Assembly (NCBI RefSeq): GCF_002858805.1
Contig: NZ_PJZI01000007.1
Span: 1 to 64,000 of the forward strand
Direction of reading: 5' to 3'
DNA from: Chimaeribacter arupi
Lineage (GTDB): Bacteria > Pseudomonadota > Gammaproteobacteria > Enterobacterales > Enterobacteriaceae
DNA: 64,000 bases
Shown here piece after piece: positions 28,361 through 39,591 of the stretch. Both the position numbers and the translations under genes were made by a program. Under the pieces are notes generated by a model. That model did no database searches. It was not told where the DNA came from and saw nothing but the letters and a program-made list of their open reading frames with translations. How positions within the stretch are numbered: position 1 is the first letter of the stretch; every line of letters begins with the position of its first letter.

Positions 28361-31048
28361 TTAAGCGATGGTGCGTTGGATCTCGATGGTTTCGAAGACT
28401 TCGATCATGTCGCCGGTACGAACGTCATTATAGTTCTTCACGCCGATACCACATTCCATGCCGTTACGCACTTCGCTGACGTCATCTTTGAAGCGGCGCA
28501 GGGATTCCAGCTCGCCTTCATAGATAACCACGTTTTCACGCAGTACACGGATTGGGCTGTGGCGCTTGATGATACCTTCGGTAACCATACAACCGGCAAT
28601 CGCACCAAACTTCGGCGATTTGAACACGTCACGCACTTCGGCCAGGCCGATGATCTGTTGTTTGTATTCCGGTGCCAGCATACCGCTCATCGCCTGTTTC
28701 ACTTCGTCGATCAGGTCATAGATCACGGAGTAGTAACGCAGGTCGAGGCTTTCAGACTCGATAACGCGACGGGCAGAGGCATCAGCACGCACGTTGAAGC
28801 CGATCACGATAGCGTTGGATGCAGCCGCCAGGGTTGCGTCGGTTTCGGTGATACCACCTACGCCGGAGCCAACAATCTTCACCTTCACTTCGTTGGTGGA
28901 GAGCTTCATCAGGGAGTCGGCAATCGCTTCTACAGAGCCCTGAACGTCCGCTTTGAAGACGATGTTCAGTTCGGACACTTCGCCTTCGGTCATGTTGGCA
29001 AACATGTTTTCCAGCTTGGACTTCTGCTGACGTGCCAGTTTGACTTCGCGGAATTTGCCCTGACGATAGAGCGCCACTTCACGGGCTTTCTTCTCGTCAC
29101 GCACTACGGTGGCTTCATCACCTGCTGCCGGCACGCCGGACAGACCCAGGATTTCAACTGGGATAGACGGACCCGCAGAGTTAATCTCACGGCCCAGCTC
29201 ATCACGCATCGCACGCACACGGCCATATTCAAAGCCACACAGCACGATATCGCCCTTGTTCAGGGTACCTTCACGTACCAGTACCGTTGCAACCGGGCCA
29301 CGGCCTTTGTCCAGGAAGGATTCGATAACCACACCGCTTGCCATGCCGTTACGGATTGCTTTCAGCTCCAGAACTTCAGCCTGCAGCAGGATGGCGTCCA
29401 GCAGCTCATCAATGCCGGTACCCGCTTTGGCGGAAACGTGCATGAACTGGGATTCACCGCCCCACTCTTCCGGCATAACGCCGTACTGGGAGAGTTCGTG
29501 CTTAACACGGTCCGGATCGGATTCTGGTTTGTCGATTTTGTTCACCGCCACCACAATCGGCACATTGGCCGCTTTGGCGTGCTGGATAGCTTCAATCGTC
29601 TGCGGCATCACGCCGTCATCGGCAGCCACGACCAGAACAACGATATCGGTCGCCTGGGCACCACGGGCACGCATTGCGGTAAACGCGGCGTGGCCTGGGG
29701 TATCCAGGAAGGTGATCATGCCGTTTTCAGTCTCAACATGATAAGCACCGATGTGCTGGGTAATGCCGCCTGCTTCGCCTGCCGCCACTTTCGTGGAGCG
29801 GATGTAGTCGAGCAGAGAGGTTTTACCGTGGTCAACGTGGCCCATGATGGTCACAACAGGCGCGCGGGATTCTGCACCGGCACCGGTGTCACGGTCACTC
29901 ATTACCGCTTCTTCCAGCTCGTTCTCACGACGCAGGATAACTTTGTGGCCCATCTCTTCAGCAACCAGCTGTGCGGTTTCCTGATCGATAACCTGGTTGA
30001 TGGTAGCCATCGCGCCCAGTTTCATCATCGCTTTGATGACCTGAGAACCTTTGACCGCCATCTTGTTAGCCAGTTCTGCTACCGTCAGCGTTTCACCGAT
30101 CACCACATCGCGGTTCACGGCCTGAGCCGGCTTGTTGAAGCCCTGCTGCAAGGTGCTTGGCTTACGCTTACCTTTACCGCCACGGGTAACGGCGCGGGCC
30201 TCTTCACGGTCAGCTTTGGATTCAGACAGCTTGCTGCCTTTCTTTTGCTTGGTGGATTTGCTGGTACGGACACGGCTGCGGCGCTCGCCTTCAACCTGAC
30301 GATCGTTCTCGTCTTCCGCTTCGCGGGCATGGTGAGACGTGGTGACATGATAGTCAGCAGACTCGGACTCAGTCGGCTCTGCCGTTTCAGTCCATACGCC
30401 GGAATCCGCCATTTTACGGGCTTCTTCTGCAACGAGACGGGCATTTTCTTCAACCTTGCGGCGCGCTTCGTCTTCTGCTTTGCGTTTCAGTTCGGCGGCC
30501 TCAGCCTCGCGTCGTGCTTTTTCTGTCTGAGCTGGCTTGGTCATTTCGTCGGTATGTTGGTTAGTCACTTTTTCTTTTTCCGCTGCGTCACGCTTCGCTT
30601 TTTCAGCGGCCTCACGTTTGGCTTGCTCATCGGCTACACGCTTCGCTTTCTCAGCGGCTTCACGTTGAGCTTGCTCTTCTGCCAGGCGTCGTGCCTGCTC
30701 TTCCGCTTCGCGCCGTGCTTGCTCTTCCGCTTCAGCCTGAGCCTGTTCAGCCTCGGACGTGTCGCGTTTAACATAAGTGCGTTTCTTGCGGACCTCAATT
30801 TGCACCGATTTACTTTTACCGCCGGTGCTCGGAATATTCAGGGTACTACGCGTTTTGCGTTGCAATGTCAGTTTATTTGACGCACCGCTGTTATCACGGT
30901 TCAGATGCGCCAGTAATGTCTCTTTCTCGTGCTGGGTCACAGAGTCCGCTTCGGATTTATTGATCCCTGCATCAGCAAACTGCTGTACCAGGCGATCAAC
31001 CGACGTTTGGATCTCTGCGGCCAATGATTTTACGGTTACATCTGTCAT
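28361..31048 (-). CDS. infB: Translation initiation factor IF-2
   Basis: GTPase that brings initiator tRNA to the 30S subunit and promotes joining, 895 residues. The N-terminal IF2-N domain (1-50) leads into a long Ala/Glu/Lys/Arg coiled region (about 98-215), then a second IF2-N domain (about 315-380). The G domain has GHVDHGKT at 403-410, DTPGHAAF and NKID. Domains II to IV follow, ending EIQRTIA. A GTG at codon 161 (30568) and an ATG at codon 169 (30544) correspond to the E. coli internal starts for the shorter IF2 forms. Confidence 0.98.
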   Translation of the reverse strand: MTDVTVKSLAAEIQTSVDRLVQQFADAGINKSEADSVTQHEKETLLAHLNRDNSGASNKLTLQRKTRSTLNIPSTGGKSKSVQIEVRKKRTYVKRDTSEAEQAQAEAEEQARREAEEQARRLAEEQAQREAAEKAKRVADEQAKREAAEKAKRDAAEKEKVTNQHTDEMTKPAQTEKARREAEAAELKRKAEDEARRKVEENARLVAEEARKMADSGVWTETAEPTESESADYHVTTSHHAREAEDENDRQVEGERRSRVRTSKSTKQKKGSKLSESKADREEARAVTRGGKGKRKPSTLQQGFNKPAQAVNRDVVIGETLTVAELANKMAVKGSQVIKAMMKLGAMATINQVIDQETAQLVAEEMGHKVILRRENELEEAVMSDRDTGAGAESRAPVVTIMGHVDHGKTSLLDYIRSTKVAAGEAGGITQHIGAYHVETENGMITFLDTPGHAAFTAMRARGAQATDIVVLVVAADDGVMPQTIEAIQHAKAANVPIVVAVNKIDKPESDPDRVKHELSQYGVMPEEWGGESQFMHVSAKAGTGIDELLDAILLQAEVLELKAIRNGMASGVVIESFLDKGRGPVATVLVREGTLNKGDIVLCGFEYGRVRAMRDELGREINSAGPSIPVEILGLSGVPAAGDEATVVRDEKKAREVALYRQGKFREVKLARQQKSKLENMFANMTEGEVSELNIVFKADVQGSVEAIADSLMKLSTNEVKVKIVGSGVGGITETDATLAAASNAIVIGFNVRADASARRVIESESLDLRYYSVIYDLIDEVKQAMSGMLAPEYKQQIIGLAEVRDVFKSPKFGAIAGCMVTEGIIKRHSPIRVLRENVVIYEGELESLRRFKDDVSEVRNGMECGIGVKNYNDVRTGDMIEVFETIEIQRTIA

Positions 31049-31072
31049 GCTGTTCCTTCCTGCTACAGTTTA

Positions 31073-32560
31073 TTACGCATTGTCGCCGAACCAGCAGATA
31101 TTACGTGCGGCCATGATCAGCTCGCCGGCTTGCGTATCGTCAAGCCCTTCAATATCTGACAGGTCGTCAACACCCTGCTCGGCAAGATCTTCCAGCGTAC
31201 AAACCCCACGCGCAGCCAGTTTAAATGCCATGCTGCGTTCCAGACCAGCCAGGTTCAGCAGATCGTCTGCGGGTTGCTTATCGCCCAGACTCTCTTCCTG
31301 TGCCAGTGCCAGGGTGGTCAGTGCAGCTTTGGCGCGTTCGCGCAGCGCTTCGACTGTATCTTCGTCCAGACCGTCGATTTCCAGAAGTTCTTTCATCGGC
31401 ACATAGGCCAATTCTTCAAGCGTAGAGAAACCTTCTTCCACCAGGACTGTCGCGAAGTCTTCGTCAATATCGAGGTGTTTAGTGAAGGTATCGATAGCAG
31501 CATGTGCTTCAGCCTGATGTTTGGCTTGCAAGTCATCTGCTGTCATGACGTTCAGTTCCCAGCCACTGAGCTGAGATGCCAAACGTACGTTCTGGCCGTT
31601 ACGGCCGATCGCCTGAGCCAGATTACTGGCTTCAACAGCGATATCCATCGTGTGTCGATCTTCGTCAACCACAATTGACGCCACATCCGCCGGCGCCATC
31701 GCGTTAATGACGAATTGTGCCGGATTGTCATCCCACAACACGATATCAATGCGCTCACCGCCCAGTTCACTGGAAACGGCCTGAACGCGTGCGCCACGCA
31801 TACCGACGCAAGCACCCACCGGATCGATGCGCTTGTCATTGGTCTTCACAGCGATTTTTGCACGGGAACCCGGATCGCGGGCTGCCGCTTTAATCTCGAT
31901 CACTTCTTCGCCGATTTCCGGCACTTCAATGCGGAACAACTCAATCAGCATTTCCGGACGTGAGCGGCTGACGAACAGCTGCGCGCCGCGTGCTTCCGGG
32001 CGAACGGCATACAACACGCCACGGATGCGGTCACCCGGACGGAAGTTCTCACGCGGCAGCATATCTTCACGCAGAATGACTGCTTCCGCATTATTGCCCA
32101 GGTCCAGAGAGATGCTGTCACGGTTAACTTTCTTCACAACGCCGGTGACGATTTCGCCTTCCTGCTCGCGGAACTGGTCAACCACCATCGCACGTTCCGC
32201 TTCGCGGACTTTCTGTACGATAACCTGTTTAGCGGTCTGGGTGGTAATGCGGTCGAAGGTGACAGATTCAATCTGATCTTCAATATAGCCGCCTACATCA
32301 ATAGACGGATCTTCAAACTGGGCAGCTTCACGGGTAATTTCACGCGTAGGCTGGGTAACTTCTTCAACAACCAGCCAGCGGCGGAAGGTGTCGAAATCAC
32401 CGGTTTTACGATCAATGCTGACGCGTACGTCAATTTCTTGCTCGTATTTTTTCTTTGTCGCCGTAGACAGTGCAGTTTCCAGCGCTTCAAAAATTTTTTC
32501 CCGCGGGAGGGCTTTTTCGTTCGAAACTGCTTCTACAACAGCCAGAATCTCTTTATTCAT
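31073..32560 (-). CDS. nusA: Transcription termination/antitermination factor NusA
   Basis: RNA-polymerase-binding elongation factor controlling pausing, termination and antitermination; 495 residues as in E. coli. It has an N-terminal polymerase-binding domain (1-130), S1 (about 135-200), two KH domains (about 200-345, with [17 protein letters not shown]) and two acidic C-terminal repeats (about 360-495). It begins [19 protein letters not shown], 21 bases after rimP. It autoregulates this operon in E. coli, and the two terminators upstream would be its targets. Confidence 0.98.
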   Translation of the reverse strand: MNKEILAVVEAVSNEKALPREKIFEALETALSTATKKKYEQEIDVRVSIDRKTGDFDTFRRWLVVEEVTQPTREITREAAQFEDPSIDVGGYIEDQIESVTFDRITTQTAKQVIVQKVREAERAMVVDQFREQEGEIVTGVVKKVNRDSISLDLGNNAEAVILREDMLPRENFRPGDRIRGVLYAVRPEARGAQLFVSRSRPEMLIELFRIEVPEIGEEVIEIKAAARDPGSRAKIAVKTNDKRIDPVGACVGMRGARVQAVSSELGGERIDIVLWDDNPAQFVINAMAPADVASIVVDEDRHTMDIAVEASNLAQAIGRNGQNVRLASQLSGWELNVMTADDLQAKHQAEAHAAIDTFTKHLDIDEDFATVLVEEGFSTLEELAYVPMKELLEIDGLDEDTVEALRERAKAALTTLALAQEESLGDKQPADDLLNLAGLERSMAFKLAARGVCTLEDLAEQGVDDLSDIEGLDDTQAGELIMAARNICWFGDNA

Positions 32561-32581
32561 CCTAGTTGCCTCATCCTAACT

Positions 32582-33034
32582 TTAAAAGTGGGGTACCAGG
32601 TTCGCTTTCTGGATGTTACTCAGCGCGAACACTTCATCTTTCCCATCCACAGTCACCGTGATCATCTCACCATCGACAGCCTTGATAATACCCTGCCATT
32701 TGCGACGGTTTTGCATTGCCATACGCAGGACAATGCTGACTTCTTCACCAAGATAACGGGTATAGTGTTCAGCGGTGAACATAGGACGATCAAGGCCCGG
32801 AGAGGAGACTTCCAGGTTGTAAGCCACAGTGATGGGGTCTTCAACATCAAGCACTGCGCTCACCTGATGGCTTACATCAGCACAATCGTCGACATTGATG
32901 CCGTCTTCACTATCAATATAGATGCGTAGCGTTGATTGGCGACTACGGATGAATTCGATACCGACCAGTTCATAGCCTAACGCTTCTACCGGCGCGGTAA
33001 TCATCTCTGTCAATTTTTGCTCTAATGTGGACAA
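32582..33034 (-). CDS. rimP: Ribosome maturation factor RimP
   Basis: 30S assembly factor of 150 residues. I start at the TTG giving [19 protein letters not shown], with a GGGGGTGGG stretch as ribosome site; E. coli also begins here with a weak codon. Conserved [20 protein letters not shown] and SSPGLDRP are present, with the C-terminal SH3-like domain ending NLVPHF. It lies downstream of two intrinsic terminators and upstream of nusA. Confidence 0.95.
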   Translation of the reverse strand: MSTLEQKLTEMITAPVEALGYELVGIEFIRSRQSTLRIYIDSEDGINVDDCADVSHQVSAVLDVEDPITVAYNLEVSSPGLDRPMFTAEHYTRYLGEEVSIVLRMAMQNRRKWQGIIKAVDGEMITVTVDGKDEVFALSNIQKANLVPHF

Positions 33035-33051
33035 GCCCACCCCCAAGACAT

Positions 33052-33072
33052 AAAAAAAGGGCTTAATAGCCC
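33052..33072 (-). terminator. Second terminator between metY and rimP
   Basis: On the minus strand GGGCT-ATTA-AGCCC is followed by seven Ts, ending only 18 bases before the rimP start codon. It is one of two back-to-back intrinsic terminators that transcripts must pass to reach rimP-nusA-infB. Confidence 0.85.
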
Positions 33073-33094
33073 AGTGATTCTGTTGTCAAATAAC

Positions 33095-33116
33095 AAAAAA
33101 CCCCGATAAATCGGGG
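33095..33116 (-). terminator. First terminator between metY and rimP
   Basis: CCCCGAT-TT-ATCGGGG stem followed by six Ts on the minus strand. It lies 130 bases after metY and 22 bases before the second terminator. Confidence 0.9.
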
Positions 33117-33246
33117 CTTTTTGTGACTGGACCCTATTTGCCGCAGTGCGGCTTCGGTGCACTTTCTGGCAAGAATTTTTTCAAATTGCCCTGAAAACAC
33201 TGTCGATTCATTCACAGTATATTTGAAAAAAGACTTTAAGGGAAAG

Positions 33247-33323
<77 letters not shown>

Positions 33324-33339
33324 TCCGAAAACGTGGCGA

Positions 33340-33368
33340 ATACTACGCCGAAATTTGCGAAAATGCAA
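33340..33368 (-). promoter_or_regulatory. Candidate promoter of the metY-nusA-infB operon
   Basis: TTGCAT and TAGTAT are spaced by exactly 17 bases, with a GC-rich stretch after the -10 box, and the predicted start falls just before metY. Matches to consensus are partial (3/6 and 4/6), but the position is right. Confidence 0.5.
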
Positions 33369-33382
33369 ATCAATAAAAGGAT

Positions 33383-33469
33383 TGGTACCGAGGACGGGAC
33401 TTGAACCCGTAAGCCCATGCGGGCACTACCACCTCAAGGTAGCGTGTCTACCAATTCCACCACCTCGGC
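33383..33469 (-). tRNA. leuU: tRNA-Leu (GAG), leuU
   Basis: 87-base class II tRNA with long variable arm and encoded CCA. The anticodon arm CTACC-TTGAGGT-GGTAG reads GAG. It lies between secG and metY; in E. coli argG and yhbX separate it from metY, but here only 59 bases do. Confidence 0.97.
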
Positions 33470-33553
33470 ACTTTTTTTTAAACAACCGTCTTTGCTGCTT
33501 AGGCGCATTAACCGTTATTTGAAAAGCGTTTACTGCTGTTTGTCACGTGTCGC

Positions 33554-33886
33554 TTACTGCGGCAAGTCACTGTTCTGAGCCGGTGCTGCCGGTGCAGTTG
33601 TCTGCTCAGATTTTACTGGCTGACCCAGGTTTTCCCACTCGCTGCCTTTATGGCTTTGGTTACTGCTCAGGTTGCCCAGGATCAGGCTGATGACGAAAAA
33701 CAGTGTTGCCAGAATCGCCGTCATGCGGGTCATGAAGTTACCGGAGCCGCTTGAACCGAAGAGAGTGGCTGAACCACCTGCTCCGAAAGAAGCGCCCATA
33801 TCCGCACCTTTACCTTGTTGCAGCATAATCAGAGCTACAAGCCCTAACGCCACGATCAGGAAAATAACCAGAAGAGCTTCGTACAT
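33554..33886 (-). CDS. secG: Preprotein translocase subunit SecG
   Basis: Inner-membrane subunit of the SecYEG channel, 110 residues. Two membrane helices (about 3-22 and 52-71) flank the conserved cytoplasmic segment MLQQGKGADMGASFG. The hydrophilic tail ends QNSDLPQ. It lies between glmM and leuU as in E. coli. Confidence 0.97.
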   Translation of the reverse strand: MYEALLVIFLIVALGLVALIMLQQGKGADMGASFGAGGSATLFGSSGSGNFMTRMTAILATLFFVISLILGNLSSNQSHKGSEWENLGQPVKSEQTTAPAAPAQNSDLPQ

Positions 33887-34076
33887 AAACGTACCTGTAT
33901 CCTTGCGGGTTCACCGCATGCCAATTGCTTCGCACCAATCAAGCAGGTCAGGCTAACTCACTCACCTACTGAAGCGGGTGTGAATACTAACCAAAGGGAG
34001 CACCACGCGCAAGGGCAATTTTTTATATCTGGTTTGATTGCGGAAAAAAGCGCCAGACCAGAATAAATTACAGCCA

Positions 34077-34110
34077 TTTGCCGGCCGTGCGACGTGCGCA
34101 GGCCGGCAAA
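34077..34110. other. Stem-loop between secG and glmM
   Basis: TTTGCCGGCC and GGCCGGCAAA are perfect 10-bp arms around 14 bases, placed just after the glmM stop. A T-run in the glmM direction is absent, so it is a stable 3' structure rather than a textbook terminator. Confidence 0.6.
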
Positions 34111-34119
34111 AACCGGCTG

Positions 34120-35457
34120 TCAGCCAGCGGCTTTCACCGCATCGGCAATACGGTTCGCCAGGGATTCAACCAAAATGGCATCCTCCCCTTCCACCATCAC
34201 GCGGATCAGGGGTTCAGTACCCGATTTACGCAACAGAACGCGGCCCTTACCTGCCAGTTGTTTTTCCACTTCCTCAGTGACTTTCATCACTTCAGGAGAC
34301 TGCAGCGGATCATTTTCCCCGGCAAAACGCACGTTAACCAGAATCTGCGGCAGCAGTTTCATCCCGCTGCACAGATCATGCAGGCTCATATGGTTACGCA
34401 CCATCGCAGTAAGCACTTGCAAACCTGCTACGATGCCGTCCCCGGTCGTGGTTTTGTCCAGCAGGATGACATGCCCGGAGTTTTCAGCGCCAATGCGCCA
34501 GCCCTTCTCCTGCATTTTTTCCAGCACATATCGGTCGCCCACTTTGGCACGCGCAAAAGGAATGCCCAGCTGTTTCAATGCCAGCTCCAGCCCCATGTTG
34601 CTCATCAAGGTACCGACAGCACCGCCACGCAATTGGCCCTGACGAAGCCCTTCCCGTGCAATGATGTACAGGATCTGGTCACCGTCTACGGTGTTACCCT
34701 GATGATCCACCATCATCACGCGGTCGCCGTCACCATCCAGCGCCAGCCCGACATCCGCCTTTTCAGCCACAACACGTTTTTGCAGCTCACGCACATCTGT
34801 TGCGCCGCATTTTTCGTTGATATTCATGCCATCCGGCTCACAGCCAATGGCGATGACTTTGGCACCCAGCTCACGCAGCACACTTGGCGCGATGTGGTAG
34901 GTTGCACCATTGGCACAGTCCACCACGATCTTCAGCCCGCTCAGGCTCAATTCGCTGGGGAACGTCCCTTTGCAAAATTCAATGTAACGGCCTGCGGCAT
35001 CAACGATGCGGCTGGCTTTACCCAGCTCACTGGACTCTACACAGGTCAGCGGTTTTTCCATTTCCGCTTCAATGGCTTCTTCCACTTCATCCGGCAGTTT
35101 TGCGCCATCGATCGAGAAGAATTTTATACCGTTGTCATAAAACGGGTTATGGGACGCCGAGATTACAATCCCCGCCTCGGCCCGGAAGGTGCGGGTCAGG
35201 TAGGCAACCGCCGGGGTTGGCATCGGCCCGGTGAAGGCCGCTGAAAGCCCTGCGGCAGCCAGGCCGGCCTCAAGCGCGGACTCCAGCATATAGCCTGAAA
35301 TACGCGTATCTTTTCCGATGATGACTTTCCGGGAGCCATTGCGCGCCAGGACTTTGCCGGCTGCCCAGCCAAGCTTCAGGACAAAATCAGGTGTGATAGG
35401 GGTCTGCCCGACCTTCCCACGAATTCCATCAGTGCCAAAGTATTTACGGTTACTCAT
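34120..35457 (-). CDS. glmM: Phosphoglucosamine mutase GlmM
   Basis: Interconverts glucosamine-6-P and glucosamine-1-P for UDP-GlcNAc synthesis; 445 residues. The phosphorylated Ser102 lies in ISASHNP. The metal-binding loop [11 protein letters not shown] and the C-terminal phosphate loop [12 protein letters not shown] are present. It starts [14 protein letters not shown], 9 bases after folP. Confidence 0.98.
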   Translation of the reverse strand: MSNRKYFGTDGIRGKVGQTPITPDFVLKLGWAAGKVLARNGSRKVIIGKDTRISGYMLESALEAGLAAAGLSAAFTGPMPTPAVAYLTRTFRAEAGIVISASHNPFYDNGIKFFSIDGAKLPDEVEEAIEAEMEKPLTCVESSELGKASRIVDAAGRYIEFCKGTFPSELSLSGLKIVVDCANGATYHIAPSVLRELGAKVIAIGCEPDGMNINEKCGATDVRELQKRVVAEKADVGLALDGDGDRVMMVDHQGNTVDGDQILYIIAREGLRQGQLRGGAVGTLMSNMGLELALKQLGIPFARAKVGDRYVLEKMQEKGWRIGAENSGHVILLDKTTTGDGIVAGLQVLTAMVRNHMSLHDLCSGMKLLPQILVNVRFAGENDPLQSPEVMKVTEEVEKQLAGKGRVLLRKSGTEPLIRVMVEGEDAILVESLANRIADAVKAAG

Positions 35458-35466
35458 AATCTCTTT

Positions 35467-36300
35467 TTAATCCTTCGCATAAAGTGTTGCTTCAACCACG
35501 CGCATTGCCTCAACCGTTTCTTTGACATCATGCACCCGGATAATTTTGGCGCCTTTCATGGCGGCAATCACTGCACAGGCAACACTGCCGGAAACACGTT
35601 GTTCTGGAGGAATATTTAACAGCTGCCCCACCATCGATTTACGCGACATCCCTACCAGGAGCGGCAAATCAAATTGATGCAGCTCGGACAAACGGTTCAG
35701 TAACTGATAGTTGTGCGACAAATTCTTACCGAAACCAAAGCCTGGGTCGAGCACCAATTTTTCCTTGCCGATCCCTGCCTGCTCACAGCGGGCAATATGA
35801 TGACGGAAGAAGGCGAAGACATCTCCCATTAAATCATCATAGTGCGGCGCTTGTTGCATGGTAGAAGGCTGGCCCTGCATATGCATCAGGCACACCGGCA
35901 AGCCCGTGCCTGCTGCAGCTTCCAGCGCACCAGGCTCCTGCAAAGAGCGGATATCGTTAATCAGATCGGCCCCTGCCGCCGCACTGGCGGTTATCACCGC
36001 AGGTTTTGAGGTATCAACGGAAATCCACACATCAAAATAGCGGGTCAGAGCTTCAACCACCGGGATAACCCGATCCAGCTCCTCTTGCTCACTGACTTCT
36101 GCAGCGCCTGGCCGGGTGGATTCACCGCCTACGTCTATCAGCGTGGCACCCGCTTCAATCATGGTTTGAGCATGACGCAACGCGCGATCAATGGTGTTGT
36201 GTTTACCGCCATCTGAAAAAGAATCAGGCGTGACATTCAAGATGCCCATTACCTGCGGGTAAAGCAGGTTAAGTGAGCGGCTTCCCGCAGTCAGCTGCAT
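35467..36300 (-). CDS. folP: Dihydropteroate synthase FolP
   Basis: Condenses 4-aminobenzoate with dihydropterin pyrophosphate in folate synthesis, and is the sulfonamide target; 277 residues. Motifs are MGILNVTPDSFSDGG, IDVGGESTRPGA, DPGFGFGKN and GMSRKSM. I start at ATG 36300 (MQLTAGSRSLNLL), behind GGAGAA; an upstream in-frame start would add 8 residues. A terminator separates it from ftsH, and glmM follows closely. Confidence 0.96.
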   Translation of the reverse strand: MQLTAGSRSLNLLYPQVMGILNVTPDSFSDGGKHNTIDRALRHAQTMIEAGATLIDVGGESTRPGAAEVSEQEELDRVIPVVEALTRYFDVWISVDTSKPAVITASAAAGADLINDIRSLQEPGALEAAAGTGLPVCLMHMQGQPSTMQQAPHYDDLMGDVFAFFRHHIARCEQAGIGKEKLVLDPGFGFGKNLSHNYQLLNRLSELHQFDLPLLVGMSRKSMVGQLLNIPPEQRVSGSVACAVIAAMKGAKIIRVHDVKETVEAMRVVEATLYAKD

Positions 36301-36338
36301 AGGTTGTTCTCCACCGTGTAGCATATATAACAGACAAT

Positions 36339-36364
36339 AAAAAACCCCGGGCGAGCCCGGGGTT
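36339..36364 (-). terminator. Terminator after ftsH
   Basis: AACCCCGGGC-TC-GCCCGGGGTT stem with a following T-run on the minus strand, 38 bases after the ftsH stop and 38 before the folP start. Confidence 0.92.
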
Positions 36365-36401
36365 AGTATGTAGCAAACAGCATTTCAGGCAGGCGTGAAA
36401 C

Positions 36402-38342
36402 TTATTTGTCGCCCAGCTGCTCAGACATGGTGTTACCGGGGTTTGCTGTGCGCGGGTCATCAACCGGTGTTGGCGCTTTAGGGGAGCCGCCATCATTCGA
36501 ATTGTTTTTCACCGCGTCATCCCAACCTGCCGGCGGACGCACATCTTTACGGTTCATCAGGTCATCAATCTGCGGCGCGTCGATGGTTTCATACTTCATC
36601 AGGGCGTCCTTCATTGAGTGCAGGATGTCCATGTTTTCCATCAGCAGCGAACGTGCACGCACGTAGTTGCGTTCAATCAGGGATTTCACTTCCTGGTCAA
36701 TGATGCGTGCCGTTTCGTCAGACATGTGCTTGGCTTTGGCCACGGAACGGCCCAGGAACACCTCGCCCTCTTCTTCCGCGTACAGCAATGGCCCCAGCTT
36801 CTCAGAGAAGCCCCATTGGGTCACCATGTTACGTGCAATCGACGTCGCAACTTTGATGTCATTTGACGCACCGGTAGACACTTTTTCCGGCCCGTAAATG
36901 ATCTCTTCTGCCAGACGGCCGCCGTAAAGCGTAGAAATCTGGCTCTCCAGTTTCTGACGGCTGGCGCTGATTGCATCCCCTTCCGGCAGGAAGAAGGTTA
37001 CACCCAGAGCACGGCCGCGCGGGATGATCGTCACTTTGTGTACCGGGTCATGCTCAGGAACCAGACGGCCAATGATCGCGTGCCCGGCCTCATGGTACGC
37101 CGTGGACTCTTTCTGCGACTCGGTCATCACCATAGAGCGGCGCTCAGCACCCATCATGATTTTATCTTTGGCTTTCTCGAACTCAACCATCGACACCACA
37201 CGTTTGCTGCCGCGGGCGGCAAACAGTGCAGCTTCGTTGACCAGGTTAGCCAAATCCGCCCCGGAGAAGCCTGGGGTACCACGTGCAATCACAGAAGCAT
37301 CAATGTCCGGTGACAGCGGCACACGGCGCATGTGAACTTTCAGGATCTGTTCACGGCCGCGTACATCCGGCAGGCCGACCACGACCTGACGGTCGAAACG
37401 GCCCGGACGCAGTAACGCAGGGTCCAGTACGTCAGGACGGTTGGTCGCGGCAATCACGATGATACCTTCATTGCCTTCGAAGCCATCCATCTCAACCAGC
37501 ATCTGGTTCAGCGTCTGCTCACGCTCATCATGGCCGCCGCCCAGGCCTGCACCACGCTGGCGACCCACGGCATCAATTTCATCGATAAAGATGATGCAAG
37601 GTGCCGCTTTCTTCGCCTGCTCAAACATGTCACGGACACGGGACGCACCCACACCCACGAACATTTCAACAAAGTCAGAACCGGAAATGGTAAAGAACGG
37701 CACTTTGGCTTCGCCTGCAATGGCTTTCGCCAGCAAGGTTTTACCGGTCCCCGGCGGGCCTACCATCAGGACGCCTTTTGGAATTTTACCGCCCAGCTTC
37801 TGGAAACGGCTCGGCTCGCGCAGGTAATCGACCAGCTCGCTGACCTCTTCTTTCGCTTCGTCGCAGCCGGCAACATCAGAGAAAGTGGTTTTAATCTGGT
37901 CTTCGGTCAACATGCGGGCCTTACTCTTGCCAAAGGACATGGCACCTTTGCCGCCACCGCCCTGCATCTGCCGCATGAAGAAGATCCAGACCCCAATCAG
38001 CAACAGCATCGGGAACCAGGAGATAAAGATAGAAGCCAGCAAACTCGGTTCTTCCGGCGGTTCACCAACCACTTTCACATTTTTCGTTAACAGGGTATCC
38101 AGTAATTTTGGATCGTTAACCGGGAGATAAGTCGTGTATCGGTTACTGTCTTTCTTGGTAACGTTGATCTCACGTCCGTTGATACGTGCTTCACGAATCT
38201 GGTCTTGGGTCAATTCGGACATGAAGGTAGAATAATCTACCCTACGGCCATTCGACTCGCTGGGCCCAAAGCTCTGGAACACAGACATCAGCACAACTGC
38301 GATGACCAACCAGAGAATTAGGTTTTTCGCCATGTCACTCAA
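36402..38342 (-). CDS. ftsH: ATP-dependent zinc metalloprotease FtsH
   Basis: Membrane-anchored AAA+ protease that degrades LpxC, sigma-32, SecY and others; 646 residues. Two membrane helices (about 8-25 and 100-122) flank a periplasmic domain. Walker A GPPGTGKT is at 195-202, and the zinc site HEAGH is near 417. I keep the TTG start at 38342 ([10 protein letters not shown]) because GAGG lies 8 bases upstream; ATG 38333 gives the 643-residue form usually quoted for E. coli-type FtsH. rlmE is 47 bases upstream. Confidence 0.97.
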   Translation of the reverse strand: MSDMAKNLILWLVIAVVLMSVFQSFGPSESNGRRVDYSTFMSELTQDQIREARINGREINVTKKDSNRYTTYLPVNDPKLLDTLLTKNVKVVGEPPEEPSLLASIFISWFPMLLLIGVWIFFMRQMQGGGGKGAMSFGKSKARMLTEDQIKTTFSDVAGCDEAKEEVSELVDYLREPSRFQKLGGKIPKGVLMVGPPGTGKTLLAKAIAGEAKVPFFTISGSDFVEMFVGVGASRVRDMFEQAKKAAPCIIFIDEIDAVGRQRGAGLGGGHDEREQTLNQMLVEMDGFEGNEGIIVIAATNRPDVLDPALLRPGRFDRQVVVGLPDVRGREQILKVHMRRVPLSPDIDASVIARGTPGFSGADLANLVNEAALFAARGSKRVVSMVEFEKAKDKIMMGAERRSMVMTESQKESTAYHEAGHAIIGRLVPEHDPVHKVTIIPRGRALGVTFFLPEGDAISASRQKLESQISTLYGGRLAEEIIYGPEKVSTGASNDIKVATSIARNMVTQWGFSEKLGPLLYAEEEGEVFLGRSVAKAKHMSDETARIIDQEVKSLIERNYVRARSLLMENMDILHSMKDALMKYETIDAPQIDDLMNRKDVRPPAGWDDAVKNNSNDGGSPKAPTPVDDPRTANPGNTMSEQLGDK

Positions 38343-38389
38343 GGGATTAACCTCATATTACAACTGTGTTAACAAACAGCGTTAGGGTA

Positions 38390-39019
38390 CTACAGTTTGC
38401 GCCCTGTCGCTACGATGTACACTTCCCGCGACCTTGCCCGGGAAGCGTCTGGCTTACGAATCTTAACCTTCGTAAACAGAGAGCGGATTTCGCGCAGGTA
38501 TGCGTCAAACCCATCCCCCTGAAACACCTTCACCAGGAAACTTCCCCCTGGCGCCAGTACATCACGACACATATCCAGCGCTAATTCAACCAGATACATC
38601 GATTTAGGAATATCGACAGCCGGAGTACCACTCATATTCGGGGCCATATCGGACATGACCACCTGAACTTTCTTGTCGCCTACGCGTTGCAGCAGCGCAT
38701 CCAACACTATTGGATCACGAAAATCCCCCTGAAGGAAATCAACGCCAACAATAGGATCCATCGGTAAAAGGTCACAGGCAATAATGCGCCCGCTTCCGCC
38801 AATTTGGCTGACCACATACTGTGACCAGCCACCCGGTGCCGCGCCTAAATCCACGACGGTCATGCCCGGTTTGAAGAGTTTGTCGCTTTGTTGTATCTCA
38901 TCAAGTTTAAACCAGGCACGTGAGCGTAGCCCTTTTTTCTGTGCCTGCAGGACATATTTATCGCTAAAGTGTTCCTGTAACCAGCGACTGGAGCTGGCAG
39001 AACGCTTTTTATTGGTCAT
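38390..39019 (-). CDS. rlmE: 23S rRNA 2'-O-methyltransferase RlmE (RrmJ/FtsJ)
   Basis: Methylates U2552 in the 23S A-loop late in 50S assembly; 209 residues as in E. coli. The catalytic tetrad Lys38, Asp124, Lys164 and Glu199 is intact, and the SAM loop [13 protein letters not shown] is present. First gene of the rlmE-ftsH unit, divergent from yhbY across 167 bases. Confidence 0.97.
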   Translation of the reverse strand: MTNKKRSASSSRWLQEHFSDKYVLQAQKKGLRSRAWFKLDEIQQSDKLFKPGMTVVDLGAAPGGWSQYVVSQIGGSGRIIACDLLPMDPIVGVDFLQGDFRDPIVLDALLQRVGDKKVQVVMSDMAPNMSGTPAVDIPKSMYLVELALDMCRDVLAPGGSFLVKVFQGDGFDAYLREIRSLFTKVKIRKPDASRARSREVYIVATGRKL

Positions 39020-39186
39020 CGGTTTTCCAACTATCCTGATTTTAAGCCTGTTTTACAGGCTCTTAGAGACATACGATTGATTGCTTAGCGCTCGGCAGCG
39101 GCGGAGAGGCAGATACCGGGTTGGTGATAAACCTGAGATGGCGGTAGAATGACCCGTTTTCAATCCCAACCTAAGCAAAAAATACG

Positions 39187-39480
39187 ATGAATCTGAATAA
39201 CAAACAAAAACAGCACCTGAAAGGCCTGGCGCATCCGTTAAAACCGGTCGTTATGCTGGGTAATAACGGGCTCACCGAAGGGGTGCTGGCCGAGATCGAG
39301 CAGGCGCTTGCGCATCATGAACTGATTAAAGTGAAGATCGCTGCTGAAGAGCGCGAAACCAAAACTTTGATCGTTGATGCGATTGTGCGTGAAACTGGCG
39401 CGGCTAACGTGCAAGTTATCGGGAATATTCTGGTTCTCTATCGTCCGTCCGACGACCGGAAAATCAGTTTACCGCGTTAA
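39187..39480 (+). CDS. yhbY: CRM-domain RNA-binding protein YhbY
   Basis: 97-residue CRS1/YhbY-domain protein associated with pre-50S particles. The family motif is seen in LKPVVMLGNNGLTEGVLAEI. Same length as E. coli YhbY and divergent from rlmE as there. Both act on the large subunit, so the shared intergenic region may co-regulate them. Confidence 0.96.
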   Translation: MNLNNKQKQHLKGLAHPLKPVVMLGNNGLTEGVLAEIEQALAHHELIKVKIAAEERETKTLIVDAIVRETGAANVQVIGNILVLYRPSDDRKISLPR

Positions 39481-39524
39481 GCTTCCCACGTTTACTGAAA
39501 AGGTGCCATGTGCACTGCTCTGAT

Positions 39525-39547
39525 AAAAGGCCGCATGCGGCCTTTTT
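39525..39547. terminator. Bidirectional terminator between yhbY and greA
   Basis: AGGCCGCATGCGGCCT is a perfect palindrome with A and T runs on either side, ending both convergent genes. Confidence 0.92.
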
Positions 39548-39591
39548 CTTATCTTTACAAATGTAGCGGGATTGTAACCTTCCGGACAGCG

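Noticed and set aside
28376-30880. 834-codon open frame on the plus strand opposite infB
   Set aside because: Entirely antisense to infB, which is certain by motif and length; the product is Phe/His-rich mirror sequence without domains.
33200-33217. LexA-like CTGT...ACAG palindrome near metY
   Set aside because: The arms are ten bases apart rather than eight, so spacing does not fit a LexA box.
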